Assembly: GCF_016802725.1 (NCBI RefSeq)
Contig: NC_052666.1
Span: 11,921,375-11,985,374 of the forward strand
DNA length: 64,000 bases
Direction: 5' to 3'
DNA from: Solenopsis invicta
Taxonomy: Eukaryota > Arthropoda > Insecta > Hymenoptera > Formicidae
Positions 39,637-50,197 of the stretch are shown here, piece after piece (within the stretch, counting starts at the first letter, position 1; every line of letters begins with the position of its first letter). The translations under genes were made by a program, and so were the position numbers. Below the pieces are notes generated by a model. That model worked only from the letters and a program-made list of their open reading frames with translations, searched no databases and was not told the origin of the DNA.

Positions 39637-40671
39637 TTAAGCGACTAAATATTCAAAGTGAGCACCATTCTCTGCGATGCAAGCATCAACTCTATTTTGA
39701 AAATCATTGGTTGCTCGAAGAATTTCCTCGGCACGTAAGGATCGAATTGCTTCACTTATTCTACGAATCATATTATCCCTCGTAGTCGGACGTTCATGAT
39801 AGACCAAGTTTTTTATCCTTCCCCAGAAATAATAATCAAGGACGGTGAGATCTGGTGATCGGGGTGGATAATTGATTGGACCGTATTTGCCTATCCACTT
39901 GTCGGGGAACATAGTATTTAATGCCGCACGAGCAATGCCTCTCGATGTATGAGACGGACATGCATCTTGTTGGAACCACATGTTCAGGCGCAATTGCAGA
40001 GGAATATTTTTTAGTAAGACAGGAAGATCTGTCATTATCAAGGCGGAATATCTATCACCGTTTAGATTTTCGTCAAAGAAAACAGGACCTATGATTTGAC
40101 TTCCAATAATTCCATACCAAACATTGACTTTCCAAATGGTTTGATGATCTACTTCTCTCAACCAGTGAGGATTATTTTGTGCCCAATAACGAGAGTTCCA
40201 AGTATTAACAGATCCATCACTTTTAAGTGTACATTCGTCAGAAAATAAAATTTTCAAGTGGAAATCAAGTGGTTGCTGTCTTATAAAGTTGCAAAATACA
40301 AGTCTCTGTCTAATATCGTTATAATTCAACGCTTGATGAACAGACATTCTGTAAGGGTGAAATTTGTTATTTTTTAGATTGCGCCAAACACTGATTTTAC
40401 TAACACCAGAATCTTGTTCTCGTCGTCTTAAAGAATCATAAGGGTTCAATTCTGTCGATTCAAGAATTTCCACTGTTCTTTCATCCATAATCGGACGACG
40501 AATTTGTGTACCTTTGTTATGTTGAGGCTGAACGACACCTTTAATTTTGATTCGTTTAGCCAAACGTGAAAAAACATTTCGCGAGTGAGGAGTCCGATCA
40601 GGATAACGTTCCCGCCACAATCTTTCCGCTGCAATGAATGTACCTCGACACTCACCTAAAATTAGCAGCAT
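39637..40671 (-). CDS. Tc1/mariner-superfamily transposase, nearly intact
   Basis: A 344-codon frame with an N-terminal helix-turn-helix region (ERLWRERYPDRTPHSRNVFS and RREQDSGVSKISVWRNLK). Its catalytic triad lies at LFSDECT (first Asp), FQQDACPSHTS (second) and SPDLTVLDYYFWG (third). About 42 residues separate the last two Asp, longer than in mariner DD34D proteins and close to DD41D-like groups. An ATG 30 bp upstream (40,701) is followed after one codon by TAA and then SNEEAYDMLL in frame. The original start probably lay there, and a nonsense change has removed the first residues; Met at 40,671 may still start translation. No other lesion is visible. A decayed relative is at about 60,018-60,590. 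Confidence 0.85.
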   Translation of the reverse strand: MLLILGECRGTFIAAERLWRERYPDRTPHSRNVFSRLAKRIKIKGVVQPQHNKGTQIRRPIMDERTVEILESTELNPYDSLRRREQDSGVSKISVWRNLKNNKFHPYRMSVHQALNYNDIRQRLVFCNFIRQQPLDFHLKILFSDECTLKSDGSVNTWNSRYWAQNNPHWLREVDHQTIWKVNVWYGIIGSQIIGPVFFDENLNGDRYSALIMTDLPVLLKNIPLQLRLNMWFQQDACPSHTSRGIARAALNTMFPDKWIGKYGPINYPPRSPDLTVLDYYFWGRIKNLVYHERPTTRDNMIRRISEAIRSLRAEEILRATNDFQNRVDACIAENGAHFEYLVA

Positions 40672-41437
40672 ATCATATGCTTCTTCATTGGATTAGGACA
40701 TGGCTAAATAAACCTAGACTAATAAAGAGGGTTAGGGATTTTTGTTGCGCGATTGATACTGATATGACGGTTATTGAAGACGTAGGTGACAAGTTTGAGA
40801 GAGTTATTGTCACTCGTGTTGAGTTGAGTCACAATAGCGTTGTGGTGAATACATCTCTACTACATCCTATGCAAATAACAATATGTATAAAATCACGAGT
40901 TAGACATCGTTACGCAGAAAGCCGCGCTCGTTATTGCTCGTGTGCTACCGTTAAAGTAATAATGTAATTACATAATATTATGACATACATATGTATGTGA
41001 CTATCTACGGTCGCGACAGCTAACTTTCACGATTTTTCATGATCTGTTTTTGTTGGCCCGGCTCGCGTGTTTACTTTCTTTGTGTCGGCTGCACGGCTTT
41101 CTGCGTAACGCGTGATTTTATATTGTTATTTACATGGTGTTGGCGGTAGTGTAACTTTCAAGCCGCACAACTCGGAAAGTAGTCAACGAAAATAAACTTT
41201 CTTGTAGTGTTTTGGAAAGGTCTTGACACCAGCTATTAGATTCTGGAATCAAAAATAGGGTGTTTCATTTAAAAAACTTAATGTGATTTCGATCTGACCT
41301 TGGCGACGCCATCCAAGGTCAAACTGATAAGATCATTGAATAGATCTTCTGAAACCCTACAACTTTCGTCTGAACATATTTTTGATTGGTCCTAATCCTG
41401 CGAAGAGAAAAGGGGTGTACGGGTGGTCTGAAACACC

Positions 41438-41440
<3 letters not shown>

Positions 41441-41480
<40 letters not shown>

Positions 41481-42306
41481 TCGGAACTGATAATATAACA
41501 TATTAAGAACTCTAGAACTCTTCGAGAACTATAGAATTTCAGAATCAAAAACTATCTTTTTGAAATTTGAAGTGCAAACAAAAAAATTAAAAATTTTTTT
41601 AAAAATATTTAATGACCAGAACTATAGTTTAAACTTATTGAGAACTCTAGAACTCTTCGAGAACTATAGAATTCTATTGTCAAAATCTATTTTTTCAAAA
41701 CTTGAGGTGCCACGTAAAGTTGGCACTTCATATTTTTAAATTATTATTTTTAATGTTATTTTGGCGGAACTATTGTTATAAACTATCAGGAACTCTTAAG
41801 ACTACTAAATGTGCAAATAAAACTTGCATAAAAACTTGCGGTGCAGACAAATGAGGTACTAACTTTACAAAAACCAGAACAAAGAGGGCCATGAAATAAA
41901 ATTAATAAAAAACTTACGGTGCAGACAAATGAGGTACTAACTTCACAGAAACCAGAACAAAGAGGGCCATGAAATAAAATTGATAATAAATTAAATTTTA
42001 TCGCTATTCTCTGCTATATTCAGTTCAAATATCGATACATCTAGAGAACCTATAATAAGAGAGTCAACAATTTGTCACGTGATCCAAGTTGCGCTGATTG
42101 GTTTGAAACGCGATAAATCAAATGAATCCAGATAAGCTATTGTTTTTTAGTAATTTAGTGATTGTTATTGTGTCGCTTAGTCCTCAGATGATCTCAATAT
42201 GTATGTTGTTTAGATAGAAGTTGTTTAGATATAGCTCTCCACCTATTCTTCAAAAAATCGTGTTTTCTATCTGACAACACTACTTCAATGCTCTGTTCAT
42301 TAAACC
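41441..42306. repeat. (TA)n run and short duplicated blocks
   Basis: A (TA)n run (41,441-41,478) is followed by two copies of 'gaactctagaactcttcgag' (about 41,506 and 41,641). Two near-identical 87-bp blocks then contain 'ggtgcagacaaatgaggtac' (41,840 and 41,927). No gene is seen. Confidence 0.8.
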
Positions 42307-42496
42307 AGTGTTTGCAACGATCTGCACATTTTGGGTCGATTCCTGAAGCGACGCCCATTGCTTCCCTTACTACTGCTCGGCAGAGCGCCTGCCGCGTATT
42401 CGCGAGCTCAACTTTTGAGCGGCGAGCGGTAGTGGGGAAAGCAGTGGGCGTCGCTTCAAGAATCGACCCGAAATGTACAGATCGTTGCAAGCACTG
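42307..42496. mobile_element. 190-bp hAT-type MITE
   Basis: The ends CAGTGTTTGCAACGATCTG and the complement CAGTGCTTGCAACGATCTG extend into almost full-length pairing ('gaagcgacgcccattgctt' with its complement). Flanks cattaaac (42,299-42,306) and cattaaat (42,497-42,504) are an 8-bp duplication with one mismatch. It is non-coding; the open frames through it are palindrome artefacts. Confidence 0.85.
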
Positions 42497-43598
42497 CATT
42501 AAATATTTGAAGGATTGAATCGCGACTGATGCGCGCCACAAAAAGTAATATTAATGTTTATCTCATGTTGTACCGTTTTTTACCGTTTAAAAATAATTTT
42601 AACACTGTCTGTTGACTGATTAGACTTCAACTTTGATTCGATAAACGAATTTCTTTTTTTTCGTATTTATGTTATTGTGAAAACAGGTAAAATATATTAT
42701 TAAATAATATAAATCTTATAAACACATTTATACATTTCAGGTCAAGTTGATAAACTATTATTTTTTAATTTACTTTCTATTTTTAATCTAAAATGTCCAA
42801 GCAATTATCGGGTGCACAAAAAAGAAAATTAAACAAACAAAAATTAGAAGTAACTAAATCATTATCCCAACAATTTGTTAAATGGCTAAGAAAAGAAGAC
42901 GAAAAGCCTGCGCAAGAGACCAAACCTAGTACGGTTTTAAAAGATTCTTAACGACATATATATCTTTATCAAGCATTTTTATGATTTTATCTTTGTAATT
43001 CTAGAAATTGCCATTTCATAACAAAGAAAGTGCGTATGCAAGACATCTATCTTATTCTATTTTACGTAAGATGTTAATAGAATAAAATAGATGTTCCGCA
43101 AACGTATTTTCTTTCTCAATCATAAATTGTCATTTACAGAAATCACGTCATAGATAGAATGCCTGATCTACGTATATATATCATTCATAATTATATTATA
43201 TTGTAATTAACATCTATTATTTTAATAGATGATAATGTATGGGAAAACAAGGACACTGCACAAGAGGGGAAATCTATTGTTTCACAAGATACCATACACT
43301 TGCATACTAATATTTTAAAGGACAATGATACAGAGGAGAAGCCTACACAGAACACTGCTTCACAAGTCAACAATGTCGTATTAAATTTATGCTCTATTAT
43401 TTCAAACGACGATAATAATTCAAAAGAAATACTGCTAAATTACAACAATCCATATTCTTGGCCTGCTCTTACAAAAACATTAATATATTCCCTTGTTAAA
43501 CATGACCCAGATCAAGGAAACAACATAAACTTGAATACCTTAGTATCAGACAATTTAGGGCAAAAATTTACAAAGAATTGGTTTTATATTAAACAAAC

Positions 43599-44768
43599 TG
43601 TAACAACGCATGCAGGGAGCATACGTTATTCCCGGTGAACACCAGTCGGAGGCCGCTGTTCGGCTTTAAAAAACAGAAGGCGCTTGCGCCTACCTAAACG
43701 TTGCCACAGTGACGTCGCTGCTAACGGCCGAGGACGGCCGTTAGCACGAGGCAGACCCGTGCACGATACAAGACCACGCGCACGCGCAACACCGACCAGC
43801 CGCAGGACGAAATCCCCGCAGGAAGCGCGTCTGTACCATCAGCCGCGGAGGAATAAAATCCCGAGATAAAATCTCGAGGAAGAGCGAGCGCACACGGAAA
43901 CGAGCGAGCGCGCGAGCCGGGAGATATCAAAGGCCTCCGCTTGCGCACTCAGCATCCATTCCGCCACCTCGACTCCGACCCGAAACTCCTCTGGCCGAAC
44001 AAGCGGTAAAGGTTCTTTGCCGCTGTCGAGGTACTCGACAGAGCCGGCGTTCGAAAGAACGTAGCTTCCGTCTACAAACCACCCCGGAGACCAAACGACG
44101 GTAAAGGTTCTTTGCCGCCACCAAGGTACTTGGTGGCTCCGGGCGGTCCCAGCCAGAACAAGCCCCGCGACTTCGCGCCGGCTATTAAGCCGAGGAACGA
44201 AAGACACGCGCTCCGTGCACGAGTTGTCAGGCATTTAAACGCCGTACCGAGCCGACTCACGCGTTCGCGCCGTCGGCGCGCCTCGCGCCCCGCCGCATAC
44301 CAGCGCGATCGCACCTCGAAGCTCGATCAGCCGAAATTCGCAGAAAGCCGACCCCGCTTCTTGAAATCACGAGATTCCCGCTCGGCCCCGCGGCCAAGGC
44401 TGTTTGTAAATAGTTTGTATATAGTTTGTATATAGTCCGCCGTTCCCAGTTATTGTACTCTTTTCTGCACGTCGTTTTCAATAAACACCGCGATCTCTAA
44501 ATGTAAATGTACTGTGTCACACTGCGTCATTGTATTACCGCGAATTACACTTGTACCGAAGTATAAATCCGTCAATCCGCGCTCGTCGTCGTTTCTCTCA
44601 ATCACGGCAGCGCAGCTCGAATTGTACCGCGTACACGACTTTACAATAAACTTATACGCAGCCCGACAAACCAACGTTTATTTTTTTCTTTCTCGCCTCG
44701 AACCTATTGCGTTAACCGAACCGCGAGCTAAACCCGCGCACAGCAAAAACGGAATACCGGTTGTTACA
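43599..44768. repeat. Solo LTR with AAAC duplication inside the hAT gene
   Basis: It begins TGTAACAACGC and ends CCGGTTGTTACA. aaac precedes (43,595-43,598) and follows (44,769-44,772), and removing the LTR plus one aaac rejoins the hAT reading frame, so both ends are certain. The interior is CpG-rich with no domain; two 'gtaaaggttctttgccgc' repeats occur at about 44,006 and 44,100. 'aataaac' polyadenylation-like signals lie at about 44,480 and 44,646. The 4-bp duplication fits Ty3/Gypsy-like integration (inference). Confidence 0.9.
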
Positions 44769-45809
44769 AAACTAATGGAGAATTAATTGAAAGAAAGTGG
44801 ATGTTATATTCTATTAATCAAAGTGCAATATTTTGTTTTCCTTGTATGCTTTTTGGACACAAATCTCATAATCTTTCAAATCCAAAAAAAGGATTCAATA
44901 ATTGGAAACACCTTCATCCTGTTATTCCCCAACACGAGAACTCCTCTCAGCATCGCAACAATTATGTAAGATGGAAAGTGATGGAAAAAAATATAAGATC
45001 AGAAAATTCGATCGATGATTATTTAATGAATTTAATTAACAAGGAAAAAATGATACGGCGTGAAATATTAAAAATAATAATAGATGCTATTCTATTCTAC
45101 GGTAAAAATAATATTGCACTTAGAGATTTAAATGAAAAAATTGATAACCCAAACTGCAGAATTTTTTTAAATTTAATTGAATTTGCTAGTCATTATAACA
45201 TTACTTTACAAGAACATATTGAACAACATAAAAGAGGTTCCGTTTCATATTTTTCACTCATTATTCAAAATGAAATAATAAAATTGATTAGCGATAAAAT
45301 TACAAATGAAATCATACGCAGGATTAAAAAAGTAAAGTATTTTACAATTTTATTTAACTGCACTCCTGATGATTCAAGGAAAAAACAAATAAGTCAAATA
45401 ATGAGATACATCCTTGTTGACTCTAATGGTAAGATGGTCGAAAAAAGTTTTATTGGCTTCATTCACATGAAAAAACAGGAGGTTTAATAACTGAAATTTT
45501 AAATATATTAAAAGCCAATAAATTAGATATTTATGATGTCAGAGGACAAGGATATGACAAACATGGCTGGCAAATATAAAGAAGTACAAGCACGTATTTT
45601 GGAAATTAATAATGTAGCTTTATTTGTACCTTGCGCAGCTCATAAATTAAATTTAATTGTTGTCCACGCTGCAAGTATAACGCCAGAAATGATCACTTTT
45701 GTTGGTACAGTGCAGAAATTATTTAATTTCTTCTCATCTTCAACAATACGATGGGAAATTTTAATGAAATCTTTAAAATTGTCACTCAAAAGTTCTTCTG
45801 ATACAAGAT

Positions 45810-46218
45810 TGTTTCGCACTTATAACGACTATTTGGCGATAGCCAATCGAGAAACATGATATTGCTGTCGAAAGTAGGTTACATATGACTTGTTAAAACA
45901 AAGACGTGGGGGAAAAACTAAAGATATAAATAGAGCGCTCTCGCTCTCGTTCTCGCTTATCCTCACAAATCATATAAACACTCCGCTGCTGTAAGAGACT
46001 GGTACACCACATCTGTACGACTTTGTATTTGACGAGCGGTCAAAGCTGGATTGTCGAAATAAATCCTGGTACAAGGAACGGAATATTTTATTATTCGACC
46101 GGTGGATTCCACGTGTCGAGTACCTATCCCACGGTGCATCCCGTTAGCAATCAAACGTTGAGACAAGAACGCGTCGGCTTACAACCGACGAACAAGTTCT
46201 TCAAATCATTATCAAACA
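45810..46218 (+). repeat. 5' LTR of a BEL/Pao element
   Basis: It starts TGTTTCGCAC at 45,810 and ends ATCAAACA at 46,218. A TATA-box-like TATAAA lies at 45,925, followed by 'tctcgctctcgttctcgc'. The preceding aagat (45,805-45,809) pairs with aaggt at 48,344-48,348, a 5-bp duplication with one mismatch, as for BEL/Pao. The last 28 bp reappear as the only remnant of the 3' LTR (48,316-48,343). Confidence 0.8.
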
Positions 46219-46219
46219 T

Positions 46220-46236
46220 TGGTCCTTCGAGCCGGA
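46220..46236 (+). other. Primer binding site, tRNA-Tyr type
   Basis: TGGTCCTTCGAGCCGGA, one base after the LTR, is complementary to the 3' end of eukaryotic tRNA-Tyr (..CCGGCTCGAAGGACCA). It would prime minus-strand DNA synthesis. Confidence 0.75.
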
Positions 46237-46566
46237 TTACTCCGGAGGTGACATCCAGCTAAGCGGAAGCACGACCGATTCGCAACACAGTGCAGAGCAG
46301 TGAGAGTGTCAATCATGTATCAGAGCAGCGATCAAGGCAACGCGATGGACGTGGAGGCGCGGTGGTGACGGTTGGCTGCCGGATAGCACACACGGAGACC
46401 ACGTTCTGGTGAGCGGCATCCCGAGTGGCGGCGCAGAGCACCGGGCGGATGAGGAGAAGTGAACGGAAAACTGGGTAAGCTGTTACATAGCTGCACCAAC
46501 CATTTTATTGCGCATACAATTGTAACGTAGGAAACATTGTTTAAATTATATTGCGGATAGATTAAT

Positions 46567-48343
46567 CATGGTGTGTCGTCGTTTGCGGATCTCGATTTAT
46601 TGCGTAATTATCGTGCCAGTGATAAAATGCCGCTCGATCGCAGTCTCGGTCCGAGCGGTGTGGTCGCGACAGCGCTCAACGCGGCGACGCCGGACTTGTC
46701 GTCGTTAAGAAGACAGCGCGGGACAATAAAGGGATCGTGCACGCGCCCTTCGTAAATGGCGTGAGTAGCGATATCCGGGCGCAGCTGGACGAGAGGCGCG
46801 CGCGTCTGGATGCGTTATACATAGATTATTGCAAGGTGCAATCGCAATTGGAAGCGCTAGATGAGAGCGAGGTGGAAGACATAATTGCGTTTGAAGATGT
46901 AATATATTCGCTATGCGCGAAATTGCAATAATTGCTACAGGCGGACGAATACCGATCGAATACGCGAGCTTCCACGCCGAGATTGACACGTGCCGAGAGT
47001 GAGTCCGCAGCGCACGTGCGATTGCCAAAATTAAATCTCCCAACGTTTTCGGGAAAATATGAGGAATGGTTTCCGTTTCGAAACATTTTTACATCGGTGA
47101 TACATAACAACAAATCTCTAAGCGACATACAGAGATTTCAATATTTACGGGCGTCGCTGACGGACAAAGCTCTCGACATCGTAAAAACATTAGAGATATC
47201 GGACAGCAACTATGACCTTGCGTGGAACATATTAAAGGACCGTTACGATAACAAGCGGTTAATTGTGCAAACTCACATAAAAGCGATATTCGAACTGCCG
47301 GTTGTCAAGGAAAATGCAGGTGACATTCGGCAATTGACAGACGGGATGTTAACGCACATACGCGCGTTGAACGTTGAATACGTTGGATTGCAACGCCGAC
47401 AAGTTGGACGCGTTATTAATTCATATAATCACGTCTAAATTGGACAATATAACATCGCGAGAATGGCATGCGTCGCTACAGGGAATTGAATTACCCACGT
47501 TCGTGGAATTGACCGACTTTCTTGCGCGCCGCACGCAATGGTTGAGAGGGGAAAGTGCGCGTATTGCGAGGGCGCACATTTAATTTACTACTGCAAAAAT
47601 TTCTTGACACTTTCGATAAGCCGACGCATAGGCGAGATGCGCGGCAGAAAAACATGCCTAAATTGCTTACGCAGTCGCGATCATGTGGCGGCTGAGTGTC
47701 CATCAAGCGGCTGCAGGACATGTAAGCAGAAACATAACACTCTGCTACATCTCTCTAAGGAGAGGAAGGGGATCAGTGACCCGCAGGTTGGCGGTTTAGC
47801 GTCGAACTGTTCGTCTTCGGCCGCGGCTGACTCGGCCTCCGTAGTGGCTCATGGCGCAATCGGAGGGGTGAGCGCGGACGCGTTCCTCCCGACGGCGCAA
47901 ACGGTTCGCGCGTTACGTGCCGTGCGCTGTTGGATTCGGGATCTTAGGCAAACTTCATTACGCGCAAATGCTTGGAGACATTAAAATTGAATACGCGTCG
48001 GGTAAATATATCAATATTGGGCATGGGCGGCGCGATGTCCGTCTCGAACCGAGTAACGCGAATTGCGGTCGCGTCTGAGCTCGTTCGAGATCGAATTTGA
48101 TTGCTTCGTAACCGAAAAAATTATCGACAGAATTCGCCTCGGCGAGTACGCTGAGGCGTCAAGCGTTCAGGCTGCCGTCCGGCATTGATCTGGCGGACCC
48201 GAAATTTTACGTGTCATCAAATATCGATTTGCTGATCAGTATCGACTTGTTCTGGTGGCTGCTATGCGTGGGCCAAATTCAGGCGACGTCCGAGCATCCC
48301 ATAATTCAGAAGACGCACAAATTCTTTAAATCATTATCAAATG
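46567..48343 (+). pseudogene. BEL/Pao gag-protease remnant; pol and most of the 3' LTR deleted
   Basis: Pieces of a Pao-type Gag (DUF1759) are readable: LDERRARLDALYIDYCKVQS, LPKLNLPTFSGKYEEWFPF, FQYLRASLTDKALDIVKTLE and YDLAWNILKDRYDN. ADKLDALLIHIITSKLD and LPTFVELTDFLARR follow, then Cys-His clusters (CAYCEGAHLIYYC and CLNCLRSRDHVAAEC). Downstream, remnants of the protease region (LPSGIDLADPKFYV, SNIDLLISIDLFW) end at about 48,310, where 28 bp of LTR follow directly. Frame breaks occur at about 46,930, 47,390 and 47,535 and through the protease. Reverse transcriptase, RNase H and integrase are missing. Confidence 0.85.
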
Positions 48344-48869
48344 AAGGTGGTCATCAAAGGCCAATGCAATAAAATCGCTATTACAATTATCCGAAGTGAA
48401 GAAAGGATTGGAAACAATTGCAAATGATTTATCAAATCCGGAAGCTGTATCAAATGCAAAAAATTCACTAGTATCAATTAATTACAGATTTATATGTACT
48501 CTTTTTGTATGGAATAAAATTCTACAATGCATTAAACGAACAAATAAAGCATTACAACGGAAAGATATATCCCATGCAACTAAATTAATTCAAGGATTAT
48601 GTGGTACTATACAAAGATTACGAGAAACAAATTTCGAACAAATTTTCCTAGAAACAAAAAATTTGGCTGAAATAATGGACATAGAAATTGGATTTCCTGA
48701 AACACGGAAGAAAAAAGTCAAGAATATAAAAATAGATGAAGCACCTGATAAAGAAAGTAACATGTCATCCGAAAAAAATATTTAAAATGCAAATATATAA
48801 TGTTTTGTATGTTATTAATAACATATAATGTTATTAATGTATGTTAATTTAGCATTCGTTATAAATTAT

Positions 48870-50197
48870 GGCGTGATTAAGTTGATGCCGGTGAAAGGTG
48901 ATTAAGCTGCAAAGCGCGGAATTAAGCCAGCGAAAATAAGGGGTCCCGGTTGAAAAGAAGGGGTTATTTGACATGCTTTTTAGTGGGGGCGTCGTGACTT
49001 AGTTTTCGGCAAAGGCTGTTGGCATTGGTGCTCCCGTCGTAGACTGCGCGGGTTCCGAGATGGAGCTTCCTCTCGTTCTGTGTCGGCTGGAATGGGCTGT
49101 TCTTGATCACTGACCACTACACGTGAAGGATTGCATGCGTGGAAGTGGTTGTAGGTGAGCGCGTGAATTAAACAGGCGATAGCTTTACATTTATACACTA
49201 CTATTTATTGGCAAACAAACAAAAGCATATGTCACTTAACAGTAAATGATCTAAAGCACTAAGCTAAGCTATAAGCAAGGCCCTAGACTTATCAAAGAGC
49301 AAAATTGATTAGGATTAGACTTAGGATTAGGATTTACTTGAAATTGGAATTATGATTGATTCAAGATTAAGTAGAACTAAGATTAGAATTGGAATTAGAA
49401 TTGGATTTAGTAATGGAATTAGCGTGTACGATTTAGCGCGAACTGATGGGCTCGGACAGAACTTGGTCGCGGGTACTGCGACACGGAACTGTCTTAGCTA
49501 AATTGCTGAGTTTGAACTGCCCGAAGCGTAAGCTGCATCCTTATTTATACGATTTTTAGACAAAGCTTGAGAAAAAGGGCGGCAAGTCAGTACTCCTAAT
49601 GGGGGTTGCTGCTGATGCAACCACCACTCGGATTTCTTCAATGAGGAAACTCAAATTTATGGATCTCAAGTGCCGTGCGAGCGGATTTCTCCGCCGCGAC
49701 TATCCGGCACTAAAAAATGTCAAAAGGAATGTCAGTTCACGATTTTGTGACTTTAACGGTCGCGCAGACAGATTTCTCTGTCGCGGTAGCTTTCAAGTGC
49801 CGTGCGAACGGACTTCTCCGCCGCGACCATCCGGCGCTGGAAAATGTTGAATTAACATGAGTCTATGATTTTATTACTTTCAAGTGTCGTGGGCACAGCT
49901 TCTCTCTAGCAACCTTCCGTCACTAGAAAATGTTAAGTATGATCTTACGACTTACTGGCCGTGCGTGCAGATCATTCTGCCGCGACCATCCGGCGCTGAA
50001 AAATGTTAGATTGACATTGGTCTATGATTTTACGACTTACTGGCCGTGCGTGCAGATTACTCTGTCGCAACTCTCCGGCACTGGAAAATGTTAAGAACGC
50101 AACTTGACAGTTAAATTTGTTGTTACCGAATGCCGACTTGCCGGTTTGCGCAATATCGATGTCGAAAAAATATAACCGCAGCGTCGCGGACGTGACA
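48870..50197. repeat. LTR family A, copy 2
   Basis: It shares with 2,224-3,684 the order of several segments: 'gtgacatgctt..' (48,968), 'ttgcatgcgtggaag' (49,131), a degenerate TTAGGA/GAATTA tract (49,310-49,430), 'ggttgctgctgatgcaacca' (49,604), tandem 'gtgccgtgcgagcgga' and 'ggccgtgcgtgcagat' modules, and the end GCGGACGTGACA at 50,197. Its left end is diverged and I cannot fix it or a target duplication. Both copies have the same orientation and lie 46 kb apart. Confidence 0.75.

Larger units (their letters stand above)
38767..41440 (-). mobile_element. 2.67-kb Tc1/mariner-superfamily element with ~306-bp TIRs
   Basis: The left end CAGGGTGTTTCAGACCACCC and its complement at the right extend as inverted repeats to about 39,072 and back from about 41,136 ('gaaagttacactaccgcca'). 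TA dinucleotides flank both ends. It contains a long transposase frame (39,637-40,671, minus strand) and a 41-bp minisatellite (39,326-39,612). Long inverted repeats distinguish it from the short-ended mariners. The right end is followed by a (TA)n run. Confidence 0.9.
42793..48785 (+). pseudogene. hAT transposase (DUF4371/ZMYM-like) split by two LTR-element insertions
   Basis: The start MSKQLSGAQKRKLNKQKLE is at 42,793. After a stop or intron-like gap the protein resumes near 43,230 (VWENKDTAQEGKSIVSQDTI) and runs to FTKNWFYIKQ at 43,598. A solo LTR follows, and coding resumes at 44,773 (NGELIERKWMLYS, FCFPCMLFGH) and continues to about 45,806. It includes VRGQGYDK, MAGKYKEVQARILEINN, PCAAHKLNLI and KLFNFFSSSTIRWEILMK. 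A BEL/Pao element interrupts at SSSDTR, and coding resumes at 48,349 (WSSKANAIKSLLQLSEVKK) to a stop at 48,785. The reading frame joins across both insertions once one target copy is removed. A frameshift lies near 45,555. The typical C-terminal dimerisation region is absent. It is a different copy from the hAT at 28,133. Confidence 0.85.

Noticed and set aside
43684..44435. Several Arg/Ala-rich open frames on both strands
   Set aside because: They fall inside a solo LTR whose ends are proved by rejoining the hAT frame.
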